Positions 1 to 7,711 of a stretch of 64,000 nucleotides of DNA are shown here, in pieces; the first letter of the stretch is position 1; every line of letters starts with the position of its first letter. The DNA comes from Clostridia bacterium (GTDB lineage: Bacteria; Bacillota; Clostridia; Oscillospirales; CAG-272): NCBI GenBank assembly GCA_017547755.1, contig JAFYOX010000061.1, positions 1-64,000 on the forward strand, read 5' to 3'. Position numbers and translations under genes: made by a program. Under the pieces are notes generated by a model, which saw only the letters and a program-made list of their open reading frames with translations, did no database searches and was not told where the DNA came from.

Positions 1-458
1 ACGATCGTGCTGACGTACTGCGTGGCGCCGCCCAGAATGGGGCTTGCCGCCAGAACGAGCAGGTAGAGCGCGTAATAAACCATCGTGAGGGTCAGATTCC
101 GTTCCGCAGTGCGGATGAGCTTTGCGGCATCGGCACCGAGCGAGATCCCGCGGATACCGAGGAACATCGGCACGTGCATGAAGCACGCTGCAGCAGATTT
201 CGCCACATTGACCGCTACAGCGATATTTCCCGCCGGATCGTACAGTTCAAACATCAGGGATGCCGCACTGAACGCGCCCAAACCGAGGAATGCAAGACAG
301 CCCCACATCGCCCAGACGAAATACCGGTTATACTCCGAGAGCTTCGAAAACGCGTACAGCGTAATCCCTGCTCCGATGATGTCCGCGAAAAAGTACACCT
401 GTGACAGCGAAAACGCGAACATGATAAAATATCCAAAAAATAAAGTTCCAAATCCCAT
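1..458 (-). CDS. Integral membrane protein of unknown function, cut by the left edge
   Basis: The frame is open from an ATG at 458 down to base 1 on the minus strand, giving at least 152 residues with no stop. The start reads MGFGTLFFGYFIMFAFSL. Four or five hydrophobic segments alternate with short polar loops, so this is a multi-pass membrane protein. I recognise no family motif. It begins 16 bases past the hairpin that follows secA and no clear Shine-Dalgarno precedes the ATG, so the start is uncertain. The long opposite-strand open frame here is low-complexity and reads as a shadow. Confidence 0.6.
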   Translation of the reverse strand, partial: MGFGTLFFGYFIMFAFSLSQVYFFADIIGAGITLYAFSKLSEYNRYFVWAMWGCLAFLGLGAFSAASLMFELYDPAGNIAVAVNVAKSAAACFMHVPMFLGIRGISLGADAAKLIRTAERNLTLTMVYYALYLLVLAASPILGGATQYVSTI

Positions 459-473
459 AGTGAATATATATCT

Positions 474-508
474 CGGGGAGGAACTTTTCTGAAAAAGTTT
501 CCTCCCCG
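474..508 (-). terminator. Terminator-like hairpin after secA; member of the dispersed repeat family
   Basis: A stem of about 15 bp (CGGGGAGGAACTTTT paired with its complement, one bulged base) lies 17 bases past the secA stop. The GC base and A/T-rich apex match the hairpins at 5862, 6049, 21191, 23791, 50377, 52207 and 53835. The conserved downstream tail of that family is not visible here. Confidence 0.65.
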
Positions 509-525
509 ATGAATTCCTTTATTGA

Positions 526-3297
526 TTATTCCCCGGCTTCTTCACCCTTGGGGGCACCGCAGCAGTTCTTGTACTTCTTGCCGCTTCCGCAGGGACAGGG
601 ATCGTTTCTGCCGACCTTTTCGCCCTTGTTTACCACGGGTTTCTTGACTTCCGGCTGCTTTTCGCCGCCCGCAAAGCCTTCGCTGACGGGTTTTACGACT
701 TCGACACGCTTGATTTCCGCCGGCTGCTGTTCAGGATTCCGCGGCTTCGGAACGGAAAGAAGCGTACGCACGGTATCGTCGCGGATCTCGGTGATCATCT
801 GGTCGAACATATCCGCACTCGTGAGACGGTATTCGGAGATCGGATTTCTCTGGGCATACGCCTGAAGACCGATCATTTCACGCAGAGAATCCATCGCTTC
901 GAGATGATCCATCCACTTCTTGTCGACCTGCTGGAGCAGGGCAACGCGTTCCAGTTCGCGCATTCTCTCACCGAAGATCTGTTCCTTCGCGTTGTAGATC
1001 ATCATCGCACGGTCGTGGAGCGTCTTGCGGATCTCTTCACGCTGCGCCGCTGCATCGCCGGTCATTTCCTTGAAATCGTCCGGACCGCAGAGGAGACCGA
1101 AATACTTGCCGCGGAGACCTTCGATATCCCATGCGGAAGTTTCTTCTTCATGGAGATAGGTCGCAACCGCGTCGCCGATATTGCTTTCGATCATGCCGAG
1201 GATCTTTTCGCGCAGGTCGGCGTTGTCAAGCACTTCCGCTCTCTGATTGTAGATAACGGTACGCTGCTGGTTCATAACGTCGTCATATGCAAGGACATTC
1301 TTACGACGGTTGAAGTTCTGACCTTCGAGCTTTTTCTGTGCGGATTCGATGGAACCGGACAGGATCTTTGCGTCGATGGGAGTATCTTCATCCAGACCGA
1401 GACGTTCGATGGTTCCGGCAATACGTTCGGAACCGAAGAGACGCATGAGGTCGTCTTCGAAGGAGAGGAAGAAACGGGATTCACCCGGGTCACCCTGACG
1501 TCCGGAACGGCCGCGGAGCTGGTTGTCGATACGGCGGGACTCATGACGTTCGGTACCGATAACGAACAGACCGCCCGCTTCACGTACCTTTTCGGCTTCC
1601 GGCTTGATCATATCCTGATACTTTGCGTAAAGTTCCTGGAAATGGAGACGTGCTTCACGGATATCATCGCTGACATCGAGAGAAGAACCGGTGGACGCTG
1701 CGATCAGCGTTTCTTCCATGCCTTCCTTACGCATCTGCGCCTTAGCGAGCCATTCTGCGTTACCGCCGAGCATGATGTCGGTACCACGGCCTGCCATGTT
1801 GGTGGAAATGGTGACCGCACCGTACTTACCTGCCTGTGCTACGATATCCGCTTCCTTTTCGTGATACTTCGCGTTGAGGACGGTGTGCGGGATACCTGCA
1901 CCCTTGAGCTTTCTGGAAAGCTGTTCGGATCTTTCAATGGAAACAGTACCGACGAGTACGGGCTGACCCTTGTCGTGGCATTCCTTGATCTGCTTGATGA
2001 TTGCCGCTTCCTTACCGTTTCTGGTACGGAAAACGGAGTCCGGATGGTCCTTACGGATCATCGGCTTGTTGGTGGGAACTTCGACAACGTCGAGGCTGTA
2101 GATTTCACGGAATTCGTCTTCTTCGGACAGAGCGGTACCGGTCATACCGGACAGCTTGTCGTACATACGGAAGTAATTCTGGAAGGTGATCGTCGCAACG
2201 GTACGGTTTTCACGCTGGATCTGTACATGTTCCTTTGCTTCGAGCGCCTGATGGAGACCGTCGGAGAAACGGCGGCCGGGCATGATACGGCCGGTGAAGG
2301 AGTCAACGATGAGAACTTCGTTGTCCTTGACAACGTAGTCGATGTCGAGGTGCATGGTACCGTGTGCCTTGATCGCCTGATAAACGTGGTGGTTGATTTC
2401 CGCGTTTTCCGGATCCGCAAAGTTTTCGATGCCGAAATAGCGTTCTGCCTTTGCGATACCTGCCTTGGTGAGCGTTGCGCTCTTCGCCTTTTCGTCGACA
2501 ATATAGTCGGCCTTGATATCGTCGTGGTCTTCCTTGGAGTCGAGTTCCTTGATCACGTGCTTGGACAGAGTTCTGGTGAAACGGTCCGCCATGTCGTACA
2601 GCATATTCACTTCATCGCCCTGACCGGAGATGATCAGAGGAGTTCTTGCTTCGTCGATGAGGATGGAGTCCACTTCGTCGACGATGGCAAAACGATGACC
2701 TCTCTGAACGCGATCCTGCTTGTAGAGCGCCATGTTGTCACGGAGGTAGTCGAAGCCGAATTCGTTGTTGGTACCGTAGGTAATATCGCAGTTGTAAGCG
2801 TTCTGCTTTTCCGCCTTGTTCTGACCGTGGACAACAAGACCGGTGGTCAGACCGAGGTATTCGTGAATACGGCCCATTTCTTCGCAACCGACGCGTGCGA
2901 GGTAGTCGTTGACGGTAATAATGTGTACGCCCTTGCCTTCCAGCGCGTTGAGATAGGACGGAAGGGTCGCCATGATGGTTTTACCTTCCCCGGTCTTCAT
3001 TTCCGCGATTCTGCCCTGATGGAGCAGGATGCCGCAGAGAACCTGTACGTCGTAGGGACGCTTGCCGAGGATACGGTAGCCGGCTTCACGTACGCAGGCA
3101 AATGCTTCGGGAAGAAGATCATCGAGCGTGGAACCGGAAGCCAGTCTCTTACGGAAGATATCCGTCTGTGCGCGCATATCCGCATCGGACATCGCCTTGT
3201 ACTTGTCGGAAAGCGCGTTCACCTGATAAAGCAGCGGTCGGATCTTGCGGATCTGACGGTCGCTGTAGGTACCGAATACTTTTGTAACTAAACTCAT
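526..3297 (-). CDS. secA: Preprotein translocase ATPase subunit SecA
   Basis: SecA is the cytosolic motor that drives unfolded precursors through SecYEG. The 923-residue product has the DEAD-like motor with Walker A (MKTGEGKT), the DEVD box (VDEVDSILIDEA), the preprotein-binding insert, the second helicase lobe (TNMAGRGTDI) and a C-terminal SEC-C zinc motif (CPCGSGKKYKNCC). The start at 3297 (MSLVTKVFGTYSDR) matches the family N-terminus. A TTG 39 bases upstream would add an atypical extension, and neither start has a strong Shine-Dalgarno. It appears monocistronic, with a promoter at 3375-3403 and a hairpin downstream. Confidence 0.97.
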   Translation of the reverse strand: MSLVTKVFGTYSDRQIRKIRPLLYQVNALSDKYKAMSDADMRAQTDIFRKRLASGSTLDDLLPEAFACVREAGYRILGKRPYDVQVLCGILLHQGRIAEMKTGEGKTIMATLPSYLNALEGKGVHIITVNDYLARVGCEEMGRIHEYLGLTTGLVVHGQNKAEKQNAYNCDITYGTNNEFGFDYLRDNMALYKQDRVQRGHRFAIVDEVDSILIDEARTPLIISGQGDEVNMLYDMADRFTRTLSKHVIKELDSKEDHDDIKADYIVDEKAKSATLTKAGIAKAERYFGIENFADPENAEINHHVYQAIKAHGTMHLDIDYVVKDNEVLIVDSFTGRIMPGRRFSDGLHQALEAKEHVQIQRENRTVATITFQNYFRMYDKLSGMTGTALSEEDEFREIYSLDVVEVPTNKPMIRKDHPDSVFRTRNGKEAAIIKQIKECHDKGQPVLVGTVSIERSEQLSRKLKGAGIPHTVLNAKYHEKEADIVAQAGKYGAVTISTNMAGRGTDIMLGGNAEWLAKAQMRKEGMEETLIAASTGSSLDVSDDIREARLHFQELYAKYQDMIKPEAEKVREAGGLFVIGTERHESRRIDNQLRGRSGRQGDPGESRFFLSFEDDLMRLFGSERIAGTIERLGLDEDTPIDAKILSGSIESAQKKLEGQNFNRRKNVLAYDDVMNQQRTVIYNQRAEVLDNADLREKILGMIESNIGDAVATYLHEEETSAWDIEGLRGKYFGLLCGPDDFKEMTGDAAAQREEIRKTLHDRAMMIYNAKEQIFGERMRELERVALLQQVDKKWMDHLEAMDSLREMIGLQAYAQRNPISEYRLTSADMFDQMITEIRDDTVRTLLSVPKPRNPEQQPAEIKRVEVVKPVSEGFAGGEKQPEVKKPVVNKGEKVGRNDPCPCGSGKKYKNCCGAPKGEEAGE

Positions 3298-3374
3298 TTT
3301 ATCTGTAACCGGCCGGATGACCGGTACACCTTTCAAAAAATTCTTTAAACTAAAGGACTTTTAACCATTGTATG

Positions 3375-3403
3375 ATTATACCATAGAATTAAAATAATTT
3401 CAT
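3375..3403 (-). promoter_or_regulatory. Probable sigma-A promoter of secA
   Basis: On the minus strand TATAAT (3375-3380) is preceded by TGG and lies 17 bp from ATGAAA (3398-3403), a 4/6 match to the -35 consensus. It is about 75 bp upstream of the secA ATG. Confidence 0.5.
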
Positions 3404-3505
3404 CCACCTAAATGTAAATTTATTGATAATGAAGGAAAGAAAAATTTCTCTTTTTCACATATATTTCCTCTGTACGCCGTTTTTTCCCCGGATCTGCCGG
3501 AAAAA

Positions 3506-5050
3506 TCACATCAGCGGTGCGAGCAGTTCCAGCACACCCCGCCACAGACGCCGGAGAAAACTGCACTTCTCTTCCGTCACGCGGGTGCACTGCGCGAACG
3601 TCTCTTCGAAATCCGCGCGGATGTCCGCGAGACAGCCGGGACGGTACATCCAGACCCCGCACTCAAAGTGAAGATAGAGACTGCGGTAATCGAGATTGAC
3701 GCTGCCTACGGAGGCACAGCGGTCATCGCATAGGAAAGTCTTGGCGTGCAGGAACCCGGGCGTGAACTCGTAAATCTTCACGCCGTGCGCAATGAGATTG
3801 GGATAATAGGAGCGGGTATTCTCATAAACCAGCTTCTTGTCCGGGACCCCGGGAGTCACGATGCGGACATCCACACCGCTCATGGCCGCACGGCAGAGTG
3901 CCTGTTCCATCGGCTCATCGATAATGAGGTACGGCGTCATGATCCAGACATACTCCCTCGCGGAAGCGATCATCCCGAGGTAAACGTTCTCCCCGACCGG
4001 CTCATCATCCAGCGGATTGTCCGTATATGGCTGGACTACGCCGTCTCCGGCACAGGCACGCAGTTTCTCCGGCGACGGACGGTATTCGGCGTAGCATTCG
4101 CCGGCACGGCGCTTCTGCATCGTGAGGTAATCCCACATGGTCAGGAACATCACCGTAAAGCTCCACGCCGCGCTTCCCTTCAGACGGACGGCGGTATCCT
4201 TCCAGTAGCCGAAGCGGTCGGCGGCATTGATATACTCGTCCGCAAGGTTGATACCGCCCGTGAAGGCGCACATACCGTCGATCACGCAGATCTTCCGGTG
4301 ATCGCGGTTGTTCTGCCGTGCGGAAAGGATCGGGATGAATTTATGGAAGACCCGGCAGCGGATGCCCTCGTTCTCCAGTCTCTTCGGAAATTTCCGGTCA
4401 AGGGTGGTAATACAGCCCATATCATCGTAGATCAGCCGTACATCGAGCCCCTGTGCTGCCTTTCTCCGGAGAACATCATGGATCCGATCCCACATCACAC
4501 CGTGATCGATGATGAAGTATTCCAGAAAAATATAGCGCTCCGCACGTTCCAGCTCCGCAAGGAGATCCCCGAACATGGCTTCCCCGGAAGGATAGTAAGA
4601 GGTGCCGGTATCCCGGTACGGCGGACAGAGCGACGTATTGCGGATGTAGGACGCCTGTCTTCCGGCGTCGGGATCCTGTGCGGCAAGCTGTTCGAGAATA
4701 TCGTCATTCCGGTCGGCGGCGGTCTCCGTGATCGTCGTGATGCTGCTCATCGCCTTCCGCAGGGCGCCGGACATCCGGTTTCCGCAGAAAATGACATACA
4801 CCGTCCCGCCGAACAGAGGAAAGAGGAGGATCACCACGACCCACGCGAGCTTGTACGCCATACTCTGGCGGGAGTAGATGATCTGCAGGACAAACCCGAG
4901 GGACAGAGCGGTCATCAGCCCGTAATAGATGGAGAAATATTCGTTGAATTCAAGAATTGCCGCAAATATAAAGAAAAACTGAACAAGGATCATCAGTCCG
5001 ACGATATAGAGACGGTTGATCCGGCTGAGTTTTTTCAGTTTCCGCCGCAT
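3506..5050 (-). CDS. cls: Cardiolipin synthase
   Basis: This enzyme condenses two phosphatidylglycerol molecules into cardiolipin at the membrane. The 514-residue protein has two N-terminal transmembrane helices (about residues 12-85), then two phospholipase D domains with both HKD motifs visible: HRKICVIDG in the first half and HAKTFLCDD near the C-terminus. The length is normal for bacterial Cls. The ATG at 5050 follows a good Shine-Dalgarno (CCGGAGGTACCGT). It is transcribed alone, upstream of secA. Confidence 0.93.
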   Translation of the reverse strand: MRRKLKKLSRINRLYIVGLMILVQFFFIFAAILEFNEYFSIYYGLMTALSLGFVLQIIYSRQSMAYKLAWVVVILLFPLFGGTVYVIFCGNRMSGALRKAMSSITTITETAADRNDDILEQLAAQDPDAGRQASYIRNTSLCPPYRDTGTSYYPSGEAMFGDLLAELERAERYIFLEYFIIDHGVMWDRIHDVLRRKAAQGLDVRLIYDDMGCITTLDRKFPKRLENEGIRCRVFHKFIPILSARQNNRDHRKICVIDGMCAFTGGINLADEYINAADRFGYWKDTAVRLKGSAAWSFTVMFLTMWDYLTMQKRRAGECYAEYRPSPEKLRACAGDGVVQPYTDNPLDDEPVGENVYLGMIASAREYVWIMTPYLIIDEPMEQALCRAAMSGVDVRIVTPGVPDKKLVYENTRSYYPNLIAHGVKIYEFTPGFLHAKTFLCDDRCASVGSVNLDYRSLYLHFECGVWMYRPGCLADIRADFEETFAQCTRVTEEKCSFLRRLWRGVLELLAPLM

Positions 5051-5153
5051 ACGGTACCTCCGGGAGCAAAGGATTGGATATTATTATTCTACCGAAGAAA
5101 TATGGATAAATCAACAAATCCCCGAGAACGAACGGTGAATTGCGGAAATCCTG

Positions 5154-5182
5154 TTGCAGAAACCGTCCAAGTATGGTATACT
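5154..5182 (+). promoter_or_regulatory. Sigma-A promoter of the SGNH hydrolase gene
   Basis: TTGCAG (5154-5159), a 17-bp spacer and TATACT (5177-5182) lie about 50 bp before the ATG at 5234. Confidence 0.75.
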
Positions 5183-5233
5183 GTCCTCAACAAAAACGCC
5201 GTCCGCGGCAAAATCAAAAACGGAGGACATCTC

Positions 5234-5854
5234 ATGAAAATCTTATTCCAGGGCGACAGCATCACCGACGCGGGACGTGACCGCGCGGATATTCACAACC
5301 TCGGCCACGGTTACCCGAAGTACACCGCCGAACTCATCAAGAACCGCCATCCCGGTACCGATTTCGAATTCATCGACCTCGGCATCAGCGGCAACCGCGC
5401 AGAAAACCTGCGTGACCGCTGGACGGAAGACTGCATCGCGCATCAGCCCGACCTCGTCTCCATCCTCATCGGCGTAAACGATACCTGGCACCGTTCCGGC
5501 GACCAGAACTGGATGCCCCACGAATATTTCGAAGAATGCTACCGCTACTGCCTGACCGAAATCAAGGAAAAGACGAACGCGAAGATCATCATCCTTGAAC
5601 AGTTCCTCATCCCCGTGGATGACAAGAACTTCTTCCGCGTCGACCTCGACCCCAAGATCCAGGTCACCCGTAAGCTCGCACGCGAATTCGCCGACGCCTT
5701 CATTCCGCTCGACGGCATCTTCGCTTCCCACTGCATCGGCGAAACTCCCACCCTCTGGGCAGCCGACGGCGTTCATCCCACCGAAGCCGGTGCACGCCTC
5801 ATTGCCGACTACTACGCCGACGCCTTCGACAAGATTTTCGCTTCTATGAAATAA
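5234..5854 (+). CDS. SGNH/GDSL-family esterase or hydrolase
   Basis: The 206-residue protein has the SGNH blocks in order: GDSIT (block I serine, residues 6-10), the GISGN glycine block, GVND (block III asparagine) and a terminal DGVHPT with the catalytic Asp and His. The family hydrolyses ester bonds, often acetyl groups on carbohydrates or lysophospholipids. There is no signal peptide, so a cytosolic role such as carbohydrate de-acetylation is likely; the substrate is not readable. The start is fixed by GGAGG seven bases before the ATG. It has its own promoter and converges on spoIVA. Confidence 0.85.
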   Translation: MKILFQGDSITDAGRDRADIHNLGHGYPKYTAELIKNRHPGTDFEFIDLGISGNRAENLRDRWTEDCIAHQPDLVSILIGVNDTWHRSGDQNWMPHEYFEECYRYCLTEIKEKTNAKIIILEQFLIPVDDKNFFRVDLDPKIQVTRKLAREFADAFIPLDGIFASHCIGETPTLWAADGVHPTEAGARLIADYYADAFDKIFASMK

Positions 5855-5861
5855 TTTTCAG

Positions 5862-5958
5862 CCGGGGAAACCTTTTTGCAAAAAGGTTTCCCCGGACCCT
5901 TTCCAAAAAACTTTAAACGATTCTATCAACAAAGCAAGTGCAGATCTGAAGTTACAAA
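5862..5958 (+). repeat. Dispersed repeat unit, plus orientation (hairpin, tail, GTGCAG box)
   Basis: A hairpin at 5862-5895 (CCGGGGAAACC, A/T apex, GGTTTCCCCGG) is followed by the tail ACCCTTTCCAAAAAACTTT (5896-5914), TATCAACAAAG (5924-5934) and AAGTGCAGATCTGAAG (5936-5951). It starts 7 bases past the SGNH stop and could terminate that gene. The unit is mirrored by 5981-6082. Confidence 0.75.
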
Positions 5959-6003
5959 CCGTCCGTGAACCGGCTGAAATTTTGTAACTTCAAATCTGCA
6001 CTT
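5936..6003. repeat. 23-bp inverted repeat at the centre of the nested palindrome
   Basis: Arms 5936-5958 and 5981-6003 are complementary at 22 of 23 positions around a 22-base loop. There is no T-run after it. The arms are the distal ends of two repeat units facing each other. Confidence 0.8.
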
Positions 6004-6082
6004 TCTATGTCATCCCATATCGTATAAAAGTTTTTGAAGATGGGGTTTGGGGAAGGGACTTTTTGGAAAAAGTCCCTTCCCC
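5981..6082 (-). repeat. Dispersed repeat unit, minus orientation, after spoIVA
   Basis: Read on the minus strand: hairpin 6082-6049 (GGGGAAGGGAC, A/T apex, GTCCCTTCCCC), tail AAACCCCATCTTCAAAAACTTTT, then AAGTGCAGATTTGAAG. The hairpin begins 11 bases past the spoIVA stop and is plausibly its terminator. Confidence 0.75.
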
Positions 6083-6093
6083 AATAACTCCCC

Positions 6094-7620
6094 TCATAAA
6101 ATAATGCAGATCAGCCCCTGGCTGCCTTCATTGATGATTTTGGAAAGGGTTTCGCCGAATTTCTGACGGGCGTCTTCGGGCATACGGTCGAGCTTGGTGG
6201 TGAGGCCGTCGCCGACAAGTTCATAGAGGGATTTACCGAACATATTCGACTGCCAGATCGCTTTCGGATCGTCCTCGAATTCGCGCATGAGGTATTTCAC
6301 CATTTCCTCCGACTGCTGTTCGGTACCGACGATCGGGTTGATCTCCGTCTCGATATTCGTGCGGATCATGTGGACGGAGGATGCCGAGGCACGCAGACGG
6401 ACGCCGTAACCGCCTGCCTGACGGACGATCTCCGGATCCTCCAGATGCAGGTCATCCACATCCGGCATGACGATGCCGTAGCCCTTTTCGTTCACCTCCG
6501 CAAGAGCCGAGCGGTATTTGTCGAATTCCCGTTTTGCGGAGGACAGACCCTCGAGTGCTTCCAGAAGATCCGTCTCGTTTTTCATGGGTATGCCGGTGAT
6601 TTCCGAGATCACGTCGTAGTACAGACCGTCCGGAAGGCGGACACGCAGAACCGTTGTTCCGCTGCCGGTATCCGTTTTCTCGATATCTGCGCGGATCTCG
6701 TCCGGATCCGCACCGTATTCCCCGACCGTGGCGGCGGCTTTCCGGATCCCTGCAAGGAGCGTCTGCATGAATTCTCCGCGGATATCGCGCAGGCGCTTCA
6801 TCTTCTTCGCCGCGGCGGATGCCGCTTCGCAGATCCCGCGCTTCAGCCGGTGATCCTCCGGCAGGACGGACATCCACGGCGGAAGGATCACATCCGCTTC
6901 CTTCGCCGGAAATTCGTCGAGCAGCATCTCCAGAATATGCGCGATATCCTCCGCGTCCAGTTCGCGGCAATTCACCAGAGCGACGGGCGCACGGTACTTC
7001 TCTTCCAGCGTCATCGCCAGCCGGACAGATTCCTCCGCTTCCGGATGCGCAGAATTTAAGATCACCGCAAACGGTTTGCCGAGTTCCGTCAGTTCCGCCG
7101 CGACCCGTTCCTCCGCCGCGCAGTAGTTTTCTCTCGGAAAATCCCCGACCGAGCCGTCCGACGTCACGAGCATCCCGATCGTCGCGTGCTCCGCGATCAC
7201 TTTCCGTGTCCCGTATTCCGCCGCTTCCCCGAACGTCACCGGTTCGCTGTGCCACGGCGTATGCACCATGCGTCCGCCTTCCTCTTCGCTTCCGCCGGAC
7301 TGCGCATCGGGAATCATATAGCCGACGCAGTCGACCAGCTTGACGCGCAGAACGGTACCCGCATCCACGGCAATGCAGACGCCTTCGTCGGGAATGAATT
7401 TCGGTTCGGTCGTCATCACGGCGCGTCCGCCCGCACTCTGCGGCAGTTCGTCGCGTGCGCGTTCCCTGTCCGCATCATTTTTGATGTTCGGGATCACTAC
7501 CGCTTCCATGAAGCGCTTGATGAACGTGCTTTTTCCGCTGCGTACCGGCCCTACCACGCCGATGTAGACATCTCCGTGCGTCCGTCCGGCAATATCTCTG
7601 TAAATGGAAGTATCGATCAC
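6094..7620 (-). CDS. spoIVA: Stage IV sporulation protein A (spore coat basement ATPase)
   Basis: SpoIVA polymerises on the outer forespore membrane using ATP and is the base for coat assembly. The 508-residue product has the family N-terminus with Walker A GPVRSGKS (residues 24-31), the following TTEPKFIP segment, and an IICIIL-like hydrophobic C-terminus (GLICIIL). The length is close to the Bacillus protein (about 490). The start is a GTG at 7618-7620 behind GGAGG. That Shine-Dalgarno lies in the right arm of a terminator-like hairpin (7627-7669). In Bacillus the gene is sigma-E dependent; I could not pick a convincing sigma-E promoter here. Confidence 0.95.
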   Translation of the reverse strand: MIDTSIYRDIAGRTHGDVYIGVVGPVRSGKSTFIKRFMEAVVIPNIKNDADRERARDELPQSAGGRAVMTTEPKFIPDEGVCIAVDAGTVLRVKLVDCVGYMIPDAQSGGSEEEGGRMVHTPWHSEPVTFGEAAEYGTRKVIAEHATIGMLVTSDGSVGDFPRENYCAAEERVAAELTELGKPFAVILNSAHPEAEESVRLAMTLEEKYRAPVALVNCRELDAEDIAHILEMLLDEFPAKEADVILPPWMSVLPEDHRLKRGICEAASAAAKKMKRLRDIRGEFMQTLLAGIRKAAATVGEYGADPDEIRADIEKTDTGSGTTVLRVRLPDGLYYDVISEITGIPMKNETDLLEALEGLSSAKREFDKYRSALAEVNEKGYGIVMPDVDDLHLEDPEIVRQAGGYGVRLRASASSVHMIRTNIETEINPIVGTEQQSEEMVKYLMREFEDDPKAIWQSNMFGKSLYELVGDGLTTKLDRMPEDARQKFGETLSKIINEGSQGLICIIL

Positions 7621-7626
7621 AAAAAA

Positions 7627-7669
7627 ATCCTCCGCATCTTTCAGCTTTACTGAATCCTATGCGGAGGAC
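7627..7669 (-). terminator. Terminator-like hairpin after polC that overlaps the spoIVA ribosome binding site
   Basis: On the minus strand TCCTCCGCAT pairs with ATGCGGAGGA around a 21-base loop that itself can form TTCAG/CTGAA. A run of seven T follows and runs straight into the spoIVA GTG. The right arm contains the GGAGG of spoIVA. It lies 43 bases past the polC stop. Confidence 0.75.
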
Positions 7670-7711
7670 TTCTGTTTTATGCGGTATTCTGCCTGATCCG
7701 GAAGAGAGAAC

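Noticed and set aside
904-3291. A 795-codon open frame on the plus strand opposite secA
   Set aside because: It mirrors secA codons, has no Shine-Dalgarno and no recognisable fold. High GC at codon position 3 keeps the reverse frame open.
3327-3355. A stretch before secA (CACCTTTCAAAAAATTCTTT) resembling the repeat tail
   Set aside because: There is no matching hairpin beside it and the similarity is in an A/T-rich run, so I did not count it as a family member.
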